Counted from the stretch's first letter, positions 45,962-56,466 are shown. The stretch: 64,000 nucleotides of DNA from Atriophallophorus winterbourni (GCA_013407085.1 JACCGJ010000307.1:1-64000); one strand, 5' to 3'. Translations and numbers: made by a program. The notes: generated by a model not told the origin, from the sequence alone.

Positions 45962-47409
45962 AGTGGCAATGGATATGCGCGCTTCTAAGCTGAGTCGTGC
46001 TTTGCCCTCGGTCGAAGCACCCGGGGAAGCTGTACGTTTTTGGCGTACTGCTTAATGCAGGAGAAGCAATATCGCGTGCATTTTGCACGACGGTAATGGA
46101 ACGTTGCCTTACTATTAAGCCCTCATTTATAACATGGGCGCTGCCGCTAGAAAGGCTTGACGGACTTCCTACGCCATTCAAGCTAATGGAACGTTGCCTG
46201 ACTATTGAGCCCTTATTAATAACATAGGAGCTACCACTAGAAAGGCTCGACTGGCTTCCTTTTTCATTCAAGCTAAGCAGATCGTCCGTGTGCACCTGAT
46301 ATCAAGATCATAGGTGATGCACGCACCGGTACGATCGTTGTTGATGCAGTAGCGATCGGCTTCGCATCAGGCTGAAGGGGAGCGGATAACCCTACAGTTA
46401 AGTTAATCCCAATCGGAGCTACAGTGAACTGCCTCCTATCAAAAGGAGGGTTGTCAGGCTTCACTTGGAGTTGTTCTAAAGTTGCGTTATTTATGTGTTC
46501 CGCCTTAGACAAAAACACATCGCGATCCGCCTGAAATTTGAACTCGACTAGGATTAGTCGAGGCCGGTTGTCCATCTTCCATCTACCCACACGATGAACT
46601 CGCACCGTGAGAGTGGAGGGCTTCATCCCAACCATGCGAAAGCGATGGTGGATACACCTGCGGTCCAAATCTCTACGAGATTTGGATTCCTTGATGGAGG
46701 GCTCGGTACGATTGAAAACTAGAACATTATGAGTTCTATTTTTACGAGCCGAAGATGGGCCATGTAATGAATCATTTTTTTTCCGAAGACTGTTCAGCTC
46801 CAGAATAATTTGATTTATGGCATTGGAACCGATAACATTTGTATGTTGCTTTCCATTTTTACCGGAATTAATAGTCTTAGCCTGCCTTCTTGGGGTGCCT
46901 GCTGAATTGGACACCATTCGTGAATGTAGTCTGAGACTAGTAGGTGATTGTTTCACCAGTGTGACGTTAGCGTCGGTTAGCGGTGGTTTAGAGCCCTTGG
47001 ACACCCGTCTTTTAGAAGGCTTAGGTTTATTTTTTGCCTTGACAGTGGTGGATGGCACAGGAGGGCGGGATAACTGGCTCGAATGTTTGGCCTTGTTACC
47101 CGCCGAAGCCCGCCCAGGGACTAAATTGGACCGCGCGACTGATGCATAAGTTCGGTCGGACACGGATTCAGACGCACTAGCTAGCGTCAAACTAGATCGC
47201 CGTTGGTGGTACACAAATGCGGCTTCAGTGGCAGCCTTGTGACAATCACTGCAATACCACGGAAGCCATCGGAATTTCGCATAAAGCCCAAAGTGGGATT
47301 TATGTATAGCTGAGCAGCCAGGGTGAGCCCAACGCTTGCAAGCATTGCACTCAATACATTTGGCTACTTGTTTGCCACATTTCACGCTAATACAAACAGT
47401 TTTATTCAT
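45948..47409 (-). pseudogene. LINE B ORF1 (PHD-like zinc finger protein), C-terminus frameshifted
   Basis: A 378-codon frame (47409-46273) starting MNKTVC: PHD-like finger 'CISVKCGKQVAKCIECNACK', 'WAHPGCSAIH', 'WYCSDCH'; a basic Lys/Ser/Pro linker; then 'RTHNVLVFNRTEPSIKESKS' and 'VRVHRVGRWKMDNRPRLILV', shared with LINE A. A frameshift near 46280 moves the C-terminus to another frame (to 45948), which contains two copies of a 30-residue unit ('SLSSGSSYVINKGSIVRQRS' and its neighbour), a 90-base tandem duplication absent from LINE A. Confidence 0.85.
46097..46276 (-). repeat. 90-base tandem duplication within LINE B ORF1
   Basis: 'aatggaacgttgcc' starts at both 46097 and 46187, and the 90-base units align to their ends with about ten substitutions by eye. 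It keeps the reading frame, so the duplication adds 30 residues. Confidence 0.85.
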
Positions 47410-47659
47410 AGTTGAAAATAGCTAAAACACGGTGATGCAAGATTAAAACAGAATACTGAGTTTATTACGGAAGTAATTAATCAGCAAGAGGTGCATAACG
47501 AATTGTGTGTTTAAACTTTCGAGAATGAGTAAAATAGAGTTTCTATTTTACAGTACAACTGTGATACGGTGAAAATTCGTAAAAGTTTGTAACTGAGCGT
47601 GGCAAATGCAATAAAGTTGAACGTACCGCCAAAGTTCCGACGATTACCTGGGTTTTATT

Positions 47660-48511
47660 TAGAGAGCACCGCATTATAAGCGGTGCTAGAAAAAAATCAG
47701 TTTTCTCTTCACAAACACGGAGATAGGTTAGGTGAAGAAGAATAGTGTTTAAAAACCGGAAACTCTAGCAATTACTTTCCTTCGGTATAACGTTTAAAAA
47801 GGCTATCTATATTAGTTTATATAGCAATTAGGGAGAGTATTCAGGAAAAACTTACTGCAGTAGTATTGCAAACCTTGCTTTGAGATCGTGACGTAATTGC
47901 GAGATATTAATTCTTCTGGAAACATTATCCAGAAATTTTCCACCGGAAGCCAGCAAATGTGTTTCCGGTGTCAAGCCGACATTGCTTCTTAACACGATTA
48001 AGTGGATTGCATCGAGTGCCCAGCTGGGAACCTGAGGTTAAGAAGTCGTTTGATAGAAAGCCATTTAAACTCTTTAAGATTCTCAAGGTTTTAATTAAGA
48101 TGCCTCTTACACGAAGGCGCCCATTGGAGAAAAGATCCAGAGTATTCAGGGGGTGCTTCCTAAAGTTTCACATGCGAGAGGTGTACCCTTTCAAGTCAAA
48201 CGATGTCCTTCCTGCAGTGAAGGCATCACGCATTACCACAATATTCCAGATGCACCCGTACGAATGCCTTGTAAAGTGGCAGGAATACATCGGGTTCTCT
48301 GCTCGATAGCACGGATTTCAACCGAATATTACCTTGTGTGCACGCCGAGCTGCAGCGGCACATTGGTTTTCCATTTTCACGTCTGCCCAAACTATAACAT
48401 CCCTAACACACGGTGCCGCGTTAACACTGAGGGAATTTCTTGATACCTGGAGTGAAATCTTTTCACCCAGTGCTAACAAGAGTTGGCGTTTATTTTTTCT
48501 CTTGGAAGGTG
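47660..48511 (-). mobile_element. CR1-like LINE D, 3' part (left of the Gypsy insertion)
   Basis: Minus-strand sequence matching the 3' untranslated region and C-terminal coding part of LINE B, much decayed. In antisense it preserves the block of LINE B 43390-43500 ('ctctttaagattctcaaggt', 'gcctcttacacgaaggcg') and further 5' the blocks around 'ccttgtaaagtggcaggaat' and 'acaagagttggc'. It ends against the truncated 5' LTR at 48512; the rest of the RT resumes at 53576. Its own 3' tail is missing next to the LINE B 5' end. Confidence 0.8.
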
Positions 48512-49161
48512 TGTATGAATGTTCATTTTTTGGCCATGTACACCTCATCTGTATCAATGCTTGTACAATATACTTTTTGGCGGTCAATACAATTTCGAAC
48601 TCGGATTTTGTCTTCTTCCCTGGTTGCGAAGTCTGTGTGCGCCACTTTGTGCTGGAACTGTGATTAACGGAATCTCCAACATTTTAGCGCTTTCTGCACC
48701 TTGGATTCCATTTCCTGGATTTTCCTGTGTGGATTACTTCGCTATCTAAGCGGTATTTGGAGAATAAGTTGTTTATATTTGTGGCTACTCATCCGTGCCA
48801 AGCCCGTGGAACTATTCACAAGGTTGATCACGACGATCCATAATGGAAGCACTGGACTCGAGTTTCGCACTCATTTGAGCTCATCAGCAGTGCATATCCA
48901 CCGCTTCGGGGGCGGGATTCGAACCCCCGACCATCGCCATTGTAGTCCCATGCCTTAACGACTTGGGCTACCGTCCACCGTTTGACCGATCGCAATTAAG
49001 CGTTTATGAACTGTTCTCCAGACTGGCACATTTGGCACTTCGCTATCGTTGGACGTTACGGATCTTTATTTGGACATTTGCTCTCTTGGTCTTTTAGTGA
49101 GTTCTTTCCATTTTTTGCCATTTTGTGTGTAGTGCTGGCCTTATATTTTTGGCCCACTACA
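48512..49161 (+). repeat. 5' LTR, lacking its first 56 bases and interrupted by a SINE
   Basis: After removing the 290-bp insert and one 11-bp duplication it is 349 bases, the same length as 53227-53575 of the 3' LTR. It ends in CACTACA. The missing start corresponds to 53171-53226. With the U3 start gone and a SINE inside, transcription from this LTR is doubtful. Confidence 0.92.
48747..49036 (-). mobile_element. tRNA-derived SINE inserted in the 5' LTR
   Basis: 290 bases flanked by the 11-bp direct repeat 'acttcgctatc' (48736-48746 and 49037-49047); the 3' LTR has only one copy of this sequence at the equivalent place. On the minus strand it carries an A box ('tagcccaagtcgttaaggc') and a B box ('gggttcgaatccc') spaced as in a tRNA, followed by about 150 bases of unrelated body ('gatgagctcaaatgagtgcg', 'gcttggcacggatgagtagc'). 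These are the hallmarks of a Pol III-transcribed SINE. Its 3' end, near 48747, has no long A run. Confidence 0.88.
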
Positions 49162-49165
49162 TAAT

Positions 49166-49180
49166 TGGTGAGCCTCGACA
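49166..49180 (+). other. Primer-binding site of the Gypsy element
   Basis: 'tggtgagcctcgaca' lies four bases after the 5' LTR. It starts with TGG, complementary to the CCA end of a tRNA, and resembles the complement of a tRNA-Trp 3' end with a few mismatches. CsRn1-group elements are reported to use tRNA-Trp, so this fits, but I could not check the tRNA of this species. Confidence 0.65.
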
Positions 49181-49264
49181 AACTGCATTTTTTGCATTAA
49201 CGATATCTTCGTATTTGTCAATTTTTGGCTTATTTTTTTGGAAAACTCACTTAACACCCCCACC

Positions 49265-49654
49265 ATGAGCGATTTTTCCATAAGTAAAGTTTCCACAATC
49301 CTACAATCACAACATATTCCATGCACATTACCGGCTTTAAACGTTTCTAATCTCCCTCTTTGGTTCGGCCAAATTGAAGCTATTTTTCGTATATATGGCA
49401 TCACCGATGAATCTATTATGTATTCTCATGTGGTGACCCTGCTCCCTCTCGACGTAGCTGAACAAGTCAGTGATCTCATTCATGCTATGCCTGAGGTCAA
49501 GCCATACGAAAAGCTCAAATCTGCTCTAATAGACCGAATTGGTTTTTCTGAGCATGAGAAGCTCAACGTCCTCTTTTCCAAAATGGCTCTTGGTGATAAA
49601 AAGCCATCTCAGCTTCTTCGCCAGATGACATTTGCCAAGTGCTTGCTGGTTTGA
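49265..49654 (+). pseudogene. Gypsy gag, N-terminal part, broken
   Basis: Starts at ATG 49265 (MSDFSISKVS). 'LPLWFGQIEAIFRIYGITDE' and 'LIDRIGFSEHEKLNVLFSKM' match the capsid region of CsRn1-type gag. Around 49630 the frame breaks after 'PSQLLRQM', and about 25 residues usual at this point appear deleted before the next frame resumes with 'VSLDELAQAADKMLEA'. The nucleocapsid knuckle lies in that next frame. Confidence 0.82.
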
Positions 49655-50649
49655 TTTCTTACGTATCATTAGACGAACTAGCACAAGCGGCTGACAAAAT
49701 GCTCGAAGCAAAAGAAGCCGACCAAATTACGGTTTATTCCGCACACATCAATTCGCCCTGTCCATGTTCGGAATTAAAAGAACAAGTCGCTGAACTAACT
49801 CTTGTGGCGAACTCTCTTTTGTCAAAATCTCCCAACCCACCTCGCTCAAAATCTAAATCTCGACCATCGAAAACCCCTGAGCGCGTATGTTGGTACCACA
49901 AGAGATATGGGGATAAAGCCTCAAAATGCATCTCTCCGTGTTCAAAAACCGTCAAAATCAAGGGTCAATCAGTTACGGCGACTACTGTTCCCGGCCCATC
50001 AAACCCGAGTCGCCTATTCTATGTCACAGACAAATCGAGTGGTCTGCGTTTTTTAGTCGATACTGGCGCTGAAATTAGCGTCATACCTCCAACATCCAGC
50101 ACCTCCAAACCATCGTCCTACACTCTTCAAGCGGCAAATGGCACTCGTATTAACACTTACGGCCAACGCCTGCTAACCCTCAACTTAGGACTAAGACGCA
50201 GTTTTCCATGGGTGTTTCTCATCGCGGAGGTAAATTGCCCAATAATCGGCATCGACTTTCTGTCTCACTTCGGTCTAACCGTCGAAGTAAAACAGCGAAG
50301 ATTAGTAGATACGAAAACCTCTTTACAGGTCTCAGGTATCACTACTAAAGCCGTTTCCTCCGGCATCAAAGCTGTTACTCCAGAAGCTTCGACTTTTTGT
50401 GCTATACTGCATGAATTCCCATCCGTCATGCAGCCCCCAAGACCGACAGACAAAGTGACACACTCTGTGAAACATCACATTGTCACTAGCAGACCACCAG
50501 TCTCCTTCAGACCTAGGCGACTTCACCCGTCGAAACTCAAAATCGCGAGAGCCGAATTTGGATCATATGCTGGAGCTCGGGATCATCCGTCCCTCTTCCA
50601 GCTCCTGGTCGTCACCACTTCATATGGTCCCCAAGAAGACCTCAGATGA
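49639..50649 (+). pseudogene. Gypsy gag C-terminus (CHCC knuckle) and protease
   Basis: One frame carries the end of the capsid ('LDELAQAADKMLEAKEAD'), a basic linker, the knuckle 'CWYHKRYGDKASKCISPC' (about 49888-49941) and an aspartic protease with the catalytic 'DTGA' at 50058-50069 followed by 'EISVIPP' and later 'CPIIGIDFLSHFGL'. The frame then drifts away from the pol frame after 'HPSKLKIARAEF' near 50560, where an indel moves the RT to another frame. Confidence 0.88.
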
Positions 50650-51373
50650 CTGGAGGCCATGTGGCGACTAACGTGCTCTCAACAATCGAACGGTCTCCGA
50701 CAGATATCCAGTGCCACACATTCACGATTTCTCTTTGAATCTTTGTGCCACGACGATACTTACTAAGCTTGATCTCGTCCGTGCTTATTATCACATCCCG
50801 GTAGCCGAGGAAGACATACCCAAAACGGCAGTCACGACTCCTTTCGGCTTATACGAATTCACTTGGATGCCCTTTGGCCTGAGAAACGCTGCACAAACCT
50901 TTCAACGTTTCATCGACGAAGTCTTGCGAGGCTTGCCGTTCGCCTACGCATACATCGACGACGTCTTGATTGCCAGCAACTCTCCAGAGGAGCATGTCGA
51001 GCACATCCGTCTCGTTTTAGAACGTTTCGTTAACTACGGGATAAAGATCAACCCAAGTAAATGCATTTTCGGCACATATTCACTGGATTTCCTCGGTCAT
51101 CGCCTTACTCGATCTGGTATCACACCTCTTCCCGAGAAATGCCCGGCGATTTCCGACTTTCCTGTCCCCACAACGGTAACGCAGTTGCGCCGCTTTATTG
51201 GCATGATCAACTTTTACCGTCGCTTTATTCCAAACTGCGCAAAGATAATCGCACCGCTGACCGATTTGCTCGACTCCAAATCAAAATCTCTTCAGCTTTC
51301 GTCAGAGGCACTTGAAGCTTTTGACGCATCCAAAAAAAGCTCTTTGCAGTGCCACAGAACTCTCATTCATTGA
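50564..51373 (+). pseudogene. Gypsy reverse transcriptase, one nonsense codon
   Basis: The RT begins with 'LELGIIRPSSSSWSSPLHMV' and 'WRPCGD', then TAA at 50669-50671 in place of the usual Tyr, then in the same frame 'ALNNRTVSDRYPVPHIHDF', 'ILTKLDLVRAYYHIPV', 'AVTTPFGLYEFTWMPFGLRN', 'YIDDVLIAS' (catalytic 'YIDD' at 50951-50962) and 'FLGHRLTRSGI', 'LRRFIGMINFYRRFIP'. The frame shifts again in an A7 run near 51331. Confidence 0.9.
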
Positions 51374-53102
51374 TCCGGAGCCGACCTTTCCTTTGTCATT
51401 GACGACTGATGCCTCCAATTCGGCTGTGGGAGCTGTTTTACAACAACACCACAAGAACACAGTCCGTCCACTGGCATTTTTCTCGCAAAAGCTCAATCCG
51501 GCACAAACTCGCTACAGCACATTTGGCCGTGAATTACTTGCGATATATTTGGCCATACGGCATTTCCGTCATTTACTGGAAGGTCGTGACTTCATTATTT
51601 TTACGGATCACAAACCATTAACTTTTGCTCTGCAGTCTAAACTTGATCGTCATTCGCCACGCGAGATTCGACACTTAGATTACATTTCTCAGTTCTCTAC
51701 CGATATTCGTTACTTCGAAGGAGATGCTAACTTGGTCGCCGATGCTTTATCAAGACCCGACATTTCTGTTTTGTCTTCAGGCACACCATTTGATCTCTCC
51801 CTTTTGACTAACCATCAAGCCGAGATTGATAAAACCGAACTCGCGAAGTGTCGATCCCTGGATTTGCAGCAAATTCAGTTACCAAACACCGATGCCTCGT
51901 TGACATGCGATATCTCGACAGGGAAACCTAGACCTCTTGTCCCTCTTTTTCTGCGACGTGCCATTTTCGATCATTTTCATTCTATGTCTCATCCTGGAAA
52001 GTGTGCCACCGTGAGGCTAATCGCAGATCGTTTTGTTTGGCCGTCCATGAATAAGGATATACGAAACTGGGTCCAGCATTGCATTGTTTGTCAAAAGAAC
52101 AAGATATCTCGACATACCTTCACACCTTACGTTCCATTTAGGCATCCCAACTGTCGATTCTCTCATGTGCATCTTGATCTCGTCGGTCCTATGCCATCAT
52201 CGAACGGATACTCATTCATCCTAACGGCGATTGATCGCTTTACTCGATGGCCGATTGCTGTTCCGATCAAAGACACATGTTCAGAGACTGTAGCACGCGC
52301 CTTCGTCGAACATTGGATTGCCAATTTTGGCACACCATCTGTCATCACAACCGACCGTGGCGCTCAGTTTCAATCGACTTTGTTCCGAGATTTGACGCGA
52401 CTCCTTGGCTGTCAGCACATACGAACCACCGCCTACCACCCTAACTCGAACGGATTGGTTGAACGCTTCCATCGGCAGCTTAAAGCCTCTTTAGCTTGCC
52501 AGCCTGATCCTAATAAATGGACTGAGAATTTGCCACTTGTTCTTCTTGGAATACGTTCCGCTATCAAAGAAGACATGCAGTGCTCAGCCGCAGAGTTAGT
52601 TTTTGGTACCGCCTTGTGTCTTCCCGGTGAACTCGTTGTGCCCTGCCAGTCACTACCTCCGGCGTCAGATTACATTTCTCGCTTGCGCACGTTCATGTCC
52701 AAGTTAGACTTTACGCCTCCTCGTCAGCGCATTATCCACCAACAGAAATCACCTCATCTTGATACGTGTGATTTTGTTTTTGTGCGACGCGACTCTGTTT
52801 GTAAACCTCTTCAGCCATCCTATCACGGACCTCACAGAGTTATTGAGCGTAAACACAAGTTCTTCGTTTTGGATATGAATGGTCGACGTGACACAGTTTC
52901 TATTGACCGCTTAAAACCCGCTTTTGTCGAGCTTAAGCCGCAATCTCCACCAAGCATCACTACGCCACACGCACAACCCCTGATAATCCTCATGTGCCAA
53001 CCTCCACCCATGTTCATCCTAATTCCCCGGTCCCTCCTACCCCCGTTCAAACCCGAACCGGTAGACATGTGCATTGGCTCAAACGCCTTGCTGATTACGT
53101 GA
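51312..53102 (+). pseudogene. Gypsy RNase H and integrase frame, itself uninterrupted
   Basis: 596 codons. RNase H: 'LSLTTDASNSAVGAVLQQ', 'FGRELLAIYLAIRHF', 'FTDHKPLTFAL', 'DANLVADALSRPD' supply the four acidic positions. Integrase: an HHCC zinc domain ('SHPGKCATVRLIADRFVWPS', 'QHCIVCQKNK'), then the DDE core: 'HLDLVGPMPSS', 'ITTDRGAQF' and 'HPNSNGLVERFHRQLK'. The C-terminal part ends '...ALLIT' at 53102, about 50 bases before the polypurine tract. It is cut off from the upstream pol frames by the A-run frameshift. Confidence 0.92.
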
Positions 53103-53157
53103 CCTTATGAACATTTCGAGCGTATGTTACCCTTCATTCAAGCCTAACTAACGCTCT

Positions 53158-53167
53158 GGTGGGGGAG
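53158..53167 (+). other. Polypurine tract
   Basis: 'ggtgggggag' three bases before the 3' LTR start. Purine-rich apart from one T; the usual plus-strand primer position. Confidence 0.7.
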
Positions 53168-53170
53168 TAT

Positions 53171-53575
53171 TGTAGTGACCTACTTTCCCTTGTACCTTAG
53201 CATTTTGTACATACACTTTTTGGCCTTGTATGATTGTTCATTTTTTGGCCATGTACACTTCATCTGTATCAATGCTTGTACAATATACTTTTTGGCGGTC
53301 AATACAATTTCGAACTCGGAGTCTGTCTTCTTCCGTGGTTGCGAAGTCTGTGTGCGCCACTTTGTGCTGGAACTGTGATTAACGGAATCTCCAACATTTT
53401 AGCGCTTTCTGCACCTTGGATTCCATTTCCTGGATTTTCCTGTGTGGATTACTTCGCTATCGTTGGACGTTACGGATCTTTATTTGGACATTTGCTCTCT
53501 TGGTTTTTTAGTGAGTTCTTTCCATTTTTTGCCATTTTGTGTGTAGTGCTAGACTTATATTTCTGGTCCACTACA
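53171..53575 (+). repeat. 3' LTR, complete (405 bp)
   Basis: Begins TGTAGTG and ends CACTACA, perfect 7-base inverted ends in the TG...CA form. It holds the empty SINE target ('ttacttcgctatcg' near 53450-53463). A short 'gcaatt' to 'caatac' region near 53300 is AT-rich, but I cannot assign a TATA box with confidence. Confidence 0.92.
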
Positions 53576-54945
53576 GGTCTGACTAATATGAACAAGGTCG
53601 TGCATCGAGGTATGTTCATCCGTTCATCTGATGCAATTAACATCATCCAAAAAATGAAGCATATTCACTTTAATCATTAATGAAAATCATGAATAGAAGA
53701 GGACCGAGTACCGAATCTACATTTACCTGACTTATTATGTCGGTTTAGCTCAACAACGTGGATTCTAACCGAACTCTGAATGTCATACCTGTCAAAAATG
53801 CTTTTATTCAAGCATGTAGACTAATTCCTATGCCTTTTGCTGGTAGCTTGATCTCTAGAAAGCAGTGACTCACAGAATCGGAATTCTTGCTAAAATCTAG
53901 GTAGAAAACTTAGACTGGTTTAGCTCCGTCCAGCCTTCTGGTGGCAGTATTCAACAAACTGAGGATACTTGTCACGAAGGATTTACACTTAAGAAATCCA
54001 TGTTGGATTATACTCAGTAGAGAATGCTGACGAGGATGTGGACTTATATTGCCACGCAATAGTTTATCCAATACTTTCGAGATGATGCTTGACAGGCTGA
54101 TCGGTCAATAGTTACGAAGAATGGACCCGCAAACACCCTTGAGCATTGACACGACTATGAAGTCTTTCCATTCAATAGGAACCACTCCCAAGTGCAAGTA
54201 TGAATTTAGGAGCTTGCACAAAGGTTCGGTAAGCACTGAGACAAGATTCTTTAGCATAATTGAGTGGATAACCTCCGGTACGTCACAAACATAGTTAAGT
54301 GAGTCATACAACTCAGCCTCACCAGGTGGCAGACTAATCAGCCCAGACGGTGTATTTGGAGAATTATCCCATCTTCTGAGAAGGTAGTCTTCTTAAACAG
54401 GTCTGTATCATTTTTTTTCAGTCCTCCAGTTTTAAATCTCTACAGCTTTACCTGTATTTGCCTTTTGATTGTGCGTAGCTACAAAAACGTTTCGGATTGG
54501 AGTAGGCATCCCTAGCTAATAAGAACTCAAAATCTTTTTTGTGCAAACGCTGTAATTTATCGTAAGCGTTCCGAGCGTATTTTTTAGCGGGCTCAAAAAC
54601 CAGAAGTGAGGGATAGATTATATTATCGTTATTGCCGATACTGTTTAAATGTAGACCTACGGACATGCGAAGTTCACATGAGCGGCATTAGGTGTTTTCT
54701 CACGCAATGCAGCAGAGCGTGCTCGTCTCGTAACTTTTTTGATACAAATTCGATTACAGTTGTCAGTCACATTGTAATCGCTAGATAACTAAAAGGAAGA
54801 TTTTGATGTATGTATGTGTAAAACCCAGGCTACAAGACTTGAATTGCGTTTAGTACGAGAGAAATTTATGTAAAAACATATTAATGCTCCGAAGATCATC
54901 ATTACGTGATCGCTTTTACCAAACGGTGGTAGAAACTTTGAATAC
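53576..54945 (-). mobile_element. CR1-like LINE D, 5' part (right of the Gypsy insertion)
   Basis: Minus-strand RT and part of the endonuclease of a LINE A/B relative, broken by many indels. Frames carry 'VIHSIMLKNLVSVLTEPLCK' and 'GVVPIEWKDFIVVSMLKGVC' (54311-54105) and 'KDFEFLLARDAYSNPKRFCS' (54666-54448). Antisense blocks around 'gaccgagtaccgaatc' (RT motif B) and 'aatctaggtagaaaa' (motif A) align with LINE B. It ends near 54945 in the endonuclease ('catcattacgtgatcgcttt', the SDH block), so it was 5' truncated. From 54256 upwards it is part of the tandem duplication. Confidence 0.82.
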
Positions 54946-56130
54946 CTAGATACCTAAATACCTGAGAGCGAAAATTCGTAATGATTTTTTTATCAGAGCT
55001 GGAAAATACCACCAAGTACCATCAAAAATAGCAACCGATAAAGAATTGTTGAGTAAAAATCGTACGCATAGTAGCTTACATAAAATATTTAAACCGAATA
55101 GCTCATTAAAAAGCAATTAATACACTTCCCAATGTTTTTCAAAACAACGGCTTGAAAACGGCACGTGAATCCCAATTGCTTCACACACAGCAAAACGTTT
55201 ATATTATATCTTACAATCTTTTTGGTAATATTCCATCTTATACTATTTTAATCTTGTAAACTGGAACACCAATCATGAAGCGACCTAATCTGCGAGAAAT
55301 TCCTTAGACTAACAATTGCTCCGTTTATTTAGATCAGAACACTTTCATTATTCTAATTAAAATACGGAATCTGGATTAAATGAAATTTGGAAGAATAACT
55401 CTTTTGTTACTCAGGTTTGCAATAGTTAGCAAACATTGACGATCAATTTGGATGATAATTCAGACATAGTCATGAAAACAATTCAACGAACTTACAAGTT
55501 TTTTCAATCAATATGCACCGAAATTAGTCAAAGTTTATTATCATTTCGAAATGTAATACTGTTCAATATAGATGACAGATACCTTTAACACGATCAGGAA
55601 CGTGCTATATGTTTTACTTATGGCTTCACATTAGATTGTGTTTCGTTAAGACGCTTGAGTAAAATCAAATATCCGAAATATTGTCCAACCTTATTACAAC
55701 TCAGTGATAAAAGATTTATGTCACACAAGAATGATTTCAAATCGATTCCCAGATTCAACTATGTCTTTATCAAGCCTGAACATGCAGCAATCCAACGGAT
55801 ATTCATTTAAATAAGCGTATCGCGACTACTAAATTTTCCACCTTATCTTACAGCAACGGGAAAGAAACGATGGAATTGGATGGGGTGCCGCAAGATTTAA
55901 ATCCATCTCTAAATTTGCTTTTTTCAGTCAATAAAACAGCACAACCCGGTATCTAATCCAAGATTATTACATCTTCTCAGTCAAGTAAATGAACCATATT
56001 AACTAAGCTCTGACGAACGACTGCCCTATTGCCAAAACAAAAACCTATCATGAACTCTTCAACATTTAACAATAGAAATACTCCCAAACTCAACCGACGT
56101 TTAATGCATCACTCTAATGAATATTTAGCC
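54946..56130. other. Unassigned AT-rich stretch within duplication copy 1
   Basis: No gene or recognised repeat besides the duplication itself. The same sequence recurs at about 57156-58340. Confidence 0.5.
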
Positions 56131-56466
56131 ATTAGCTCAACGTTTAAATCATTTTTCTGAACACGCTGATATTGTTCTAATAACTAAATCATGGATAAAA
56201 AAGAAACTACAAGATTCTAAAATGTTGATTCCAAACTATCACATTTTAGGTGGGACCACATTTCCAAACGTAAAGGTATATCTGATTTGTATTACCAGCT
56301 TTTGATCTCTTACTTAGATACCTTTACTGCCAACCGGCTACGACTTCAAAATCACTTGAAGGCATGATCGATTGCTTCACTGAAGCATCTCTGCACCCGT
56401 TCCGTAATAAAATGATTGCAGGAAATGGTAACATGCCTAAACTCAACTGGGTAGAATCTACCGATA
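56131..56466 (+). mobile_element. LINE endonuclease fragment, cut by the duplication junction
   Basis: Same as the start of 58340-58860: translated pieces 'DIVLI', 'WIKK', 'NYHILGGTTF' and 'CFTEASLHPFRNKMIAGN'. It stops at the duplication breakpoint, so the downstream half exists only once. Confidence 0.6.

Larger units (their letters stand above)
42721..47650 (-). mobile_element. CR1-like LINE B, near full length, inverted relative to LINE A
   Basis: 4.9 kb on the minus strand: leader from about 47650, ORF1 from 47409, ORF2 45961-43181, 3' untranslated region to about 42725. The same family as A throughout, including tail and leader. The 3' untranslated region holds a roughly 110-base imperfect direct repeat (about 42867-42955 and 42970-43075). 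Its 5' end abuts the 3' untranslated region of LINE D. Several lesions in ORF1 and ORF2, so inactive. Confidence 0.88.
48512..53575 (+). mobile_element. CsRn1-like Ty3/Gypsy LTR retrotransposon, defective, inserted in LINE D
   Basis: 5064 bp with two LTRs, a primer-binding site, gag, protease, RT, RNase H, integrase and a polypurine tract, in the Gypsy order (integrase last). The gag knuckle is C-X2-H-X9-C-X3-C, the unusual CHCC box reported for the CsRn1 group of fluke retrotransposons. No env-like frame and no chromodomain seen. Two frame changes within pol, a damaged gag and one nonsense codon make it inactive. The LTRs differ by about ten substitutions in 349 aligned bases (by eye, about 3%), so it is fairly young. 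The flanking LINE halves align with a single antisense LINE, so the element inserted into it. A clear target-site duplication is not visible because the 5' LTR has lost its first 56 bases. Confidence 0.92.
54256..56466. repeat. Tandem duplication, copy 1 (2.21 kb)
   Basis: Aligns with 56464-58676 end to end with roughly a dozen substitutions or single-base indels by eye, about 99% identical or better. The junction is at 'accgataattgag'; the outer flanks share only 'ata' with it, so the breakpoint has 3-base microhomology. The unit contains the LINE D endonuclease/RT part and a separate plus-strand endonuclease fragment at its right end. Confidence 0.92.

Noticed and set aside
48440..48958. 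Overlapping plus-strand frames before gag, repeated at 53175-53680
   Set aside because: They are translations of the two LTRs, duplicated because the LTRs are.
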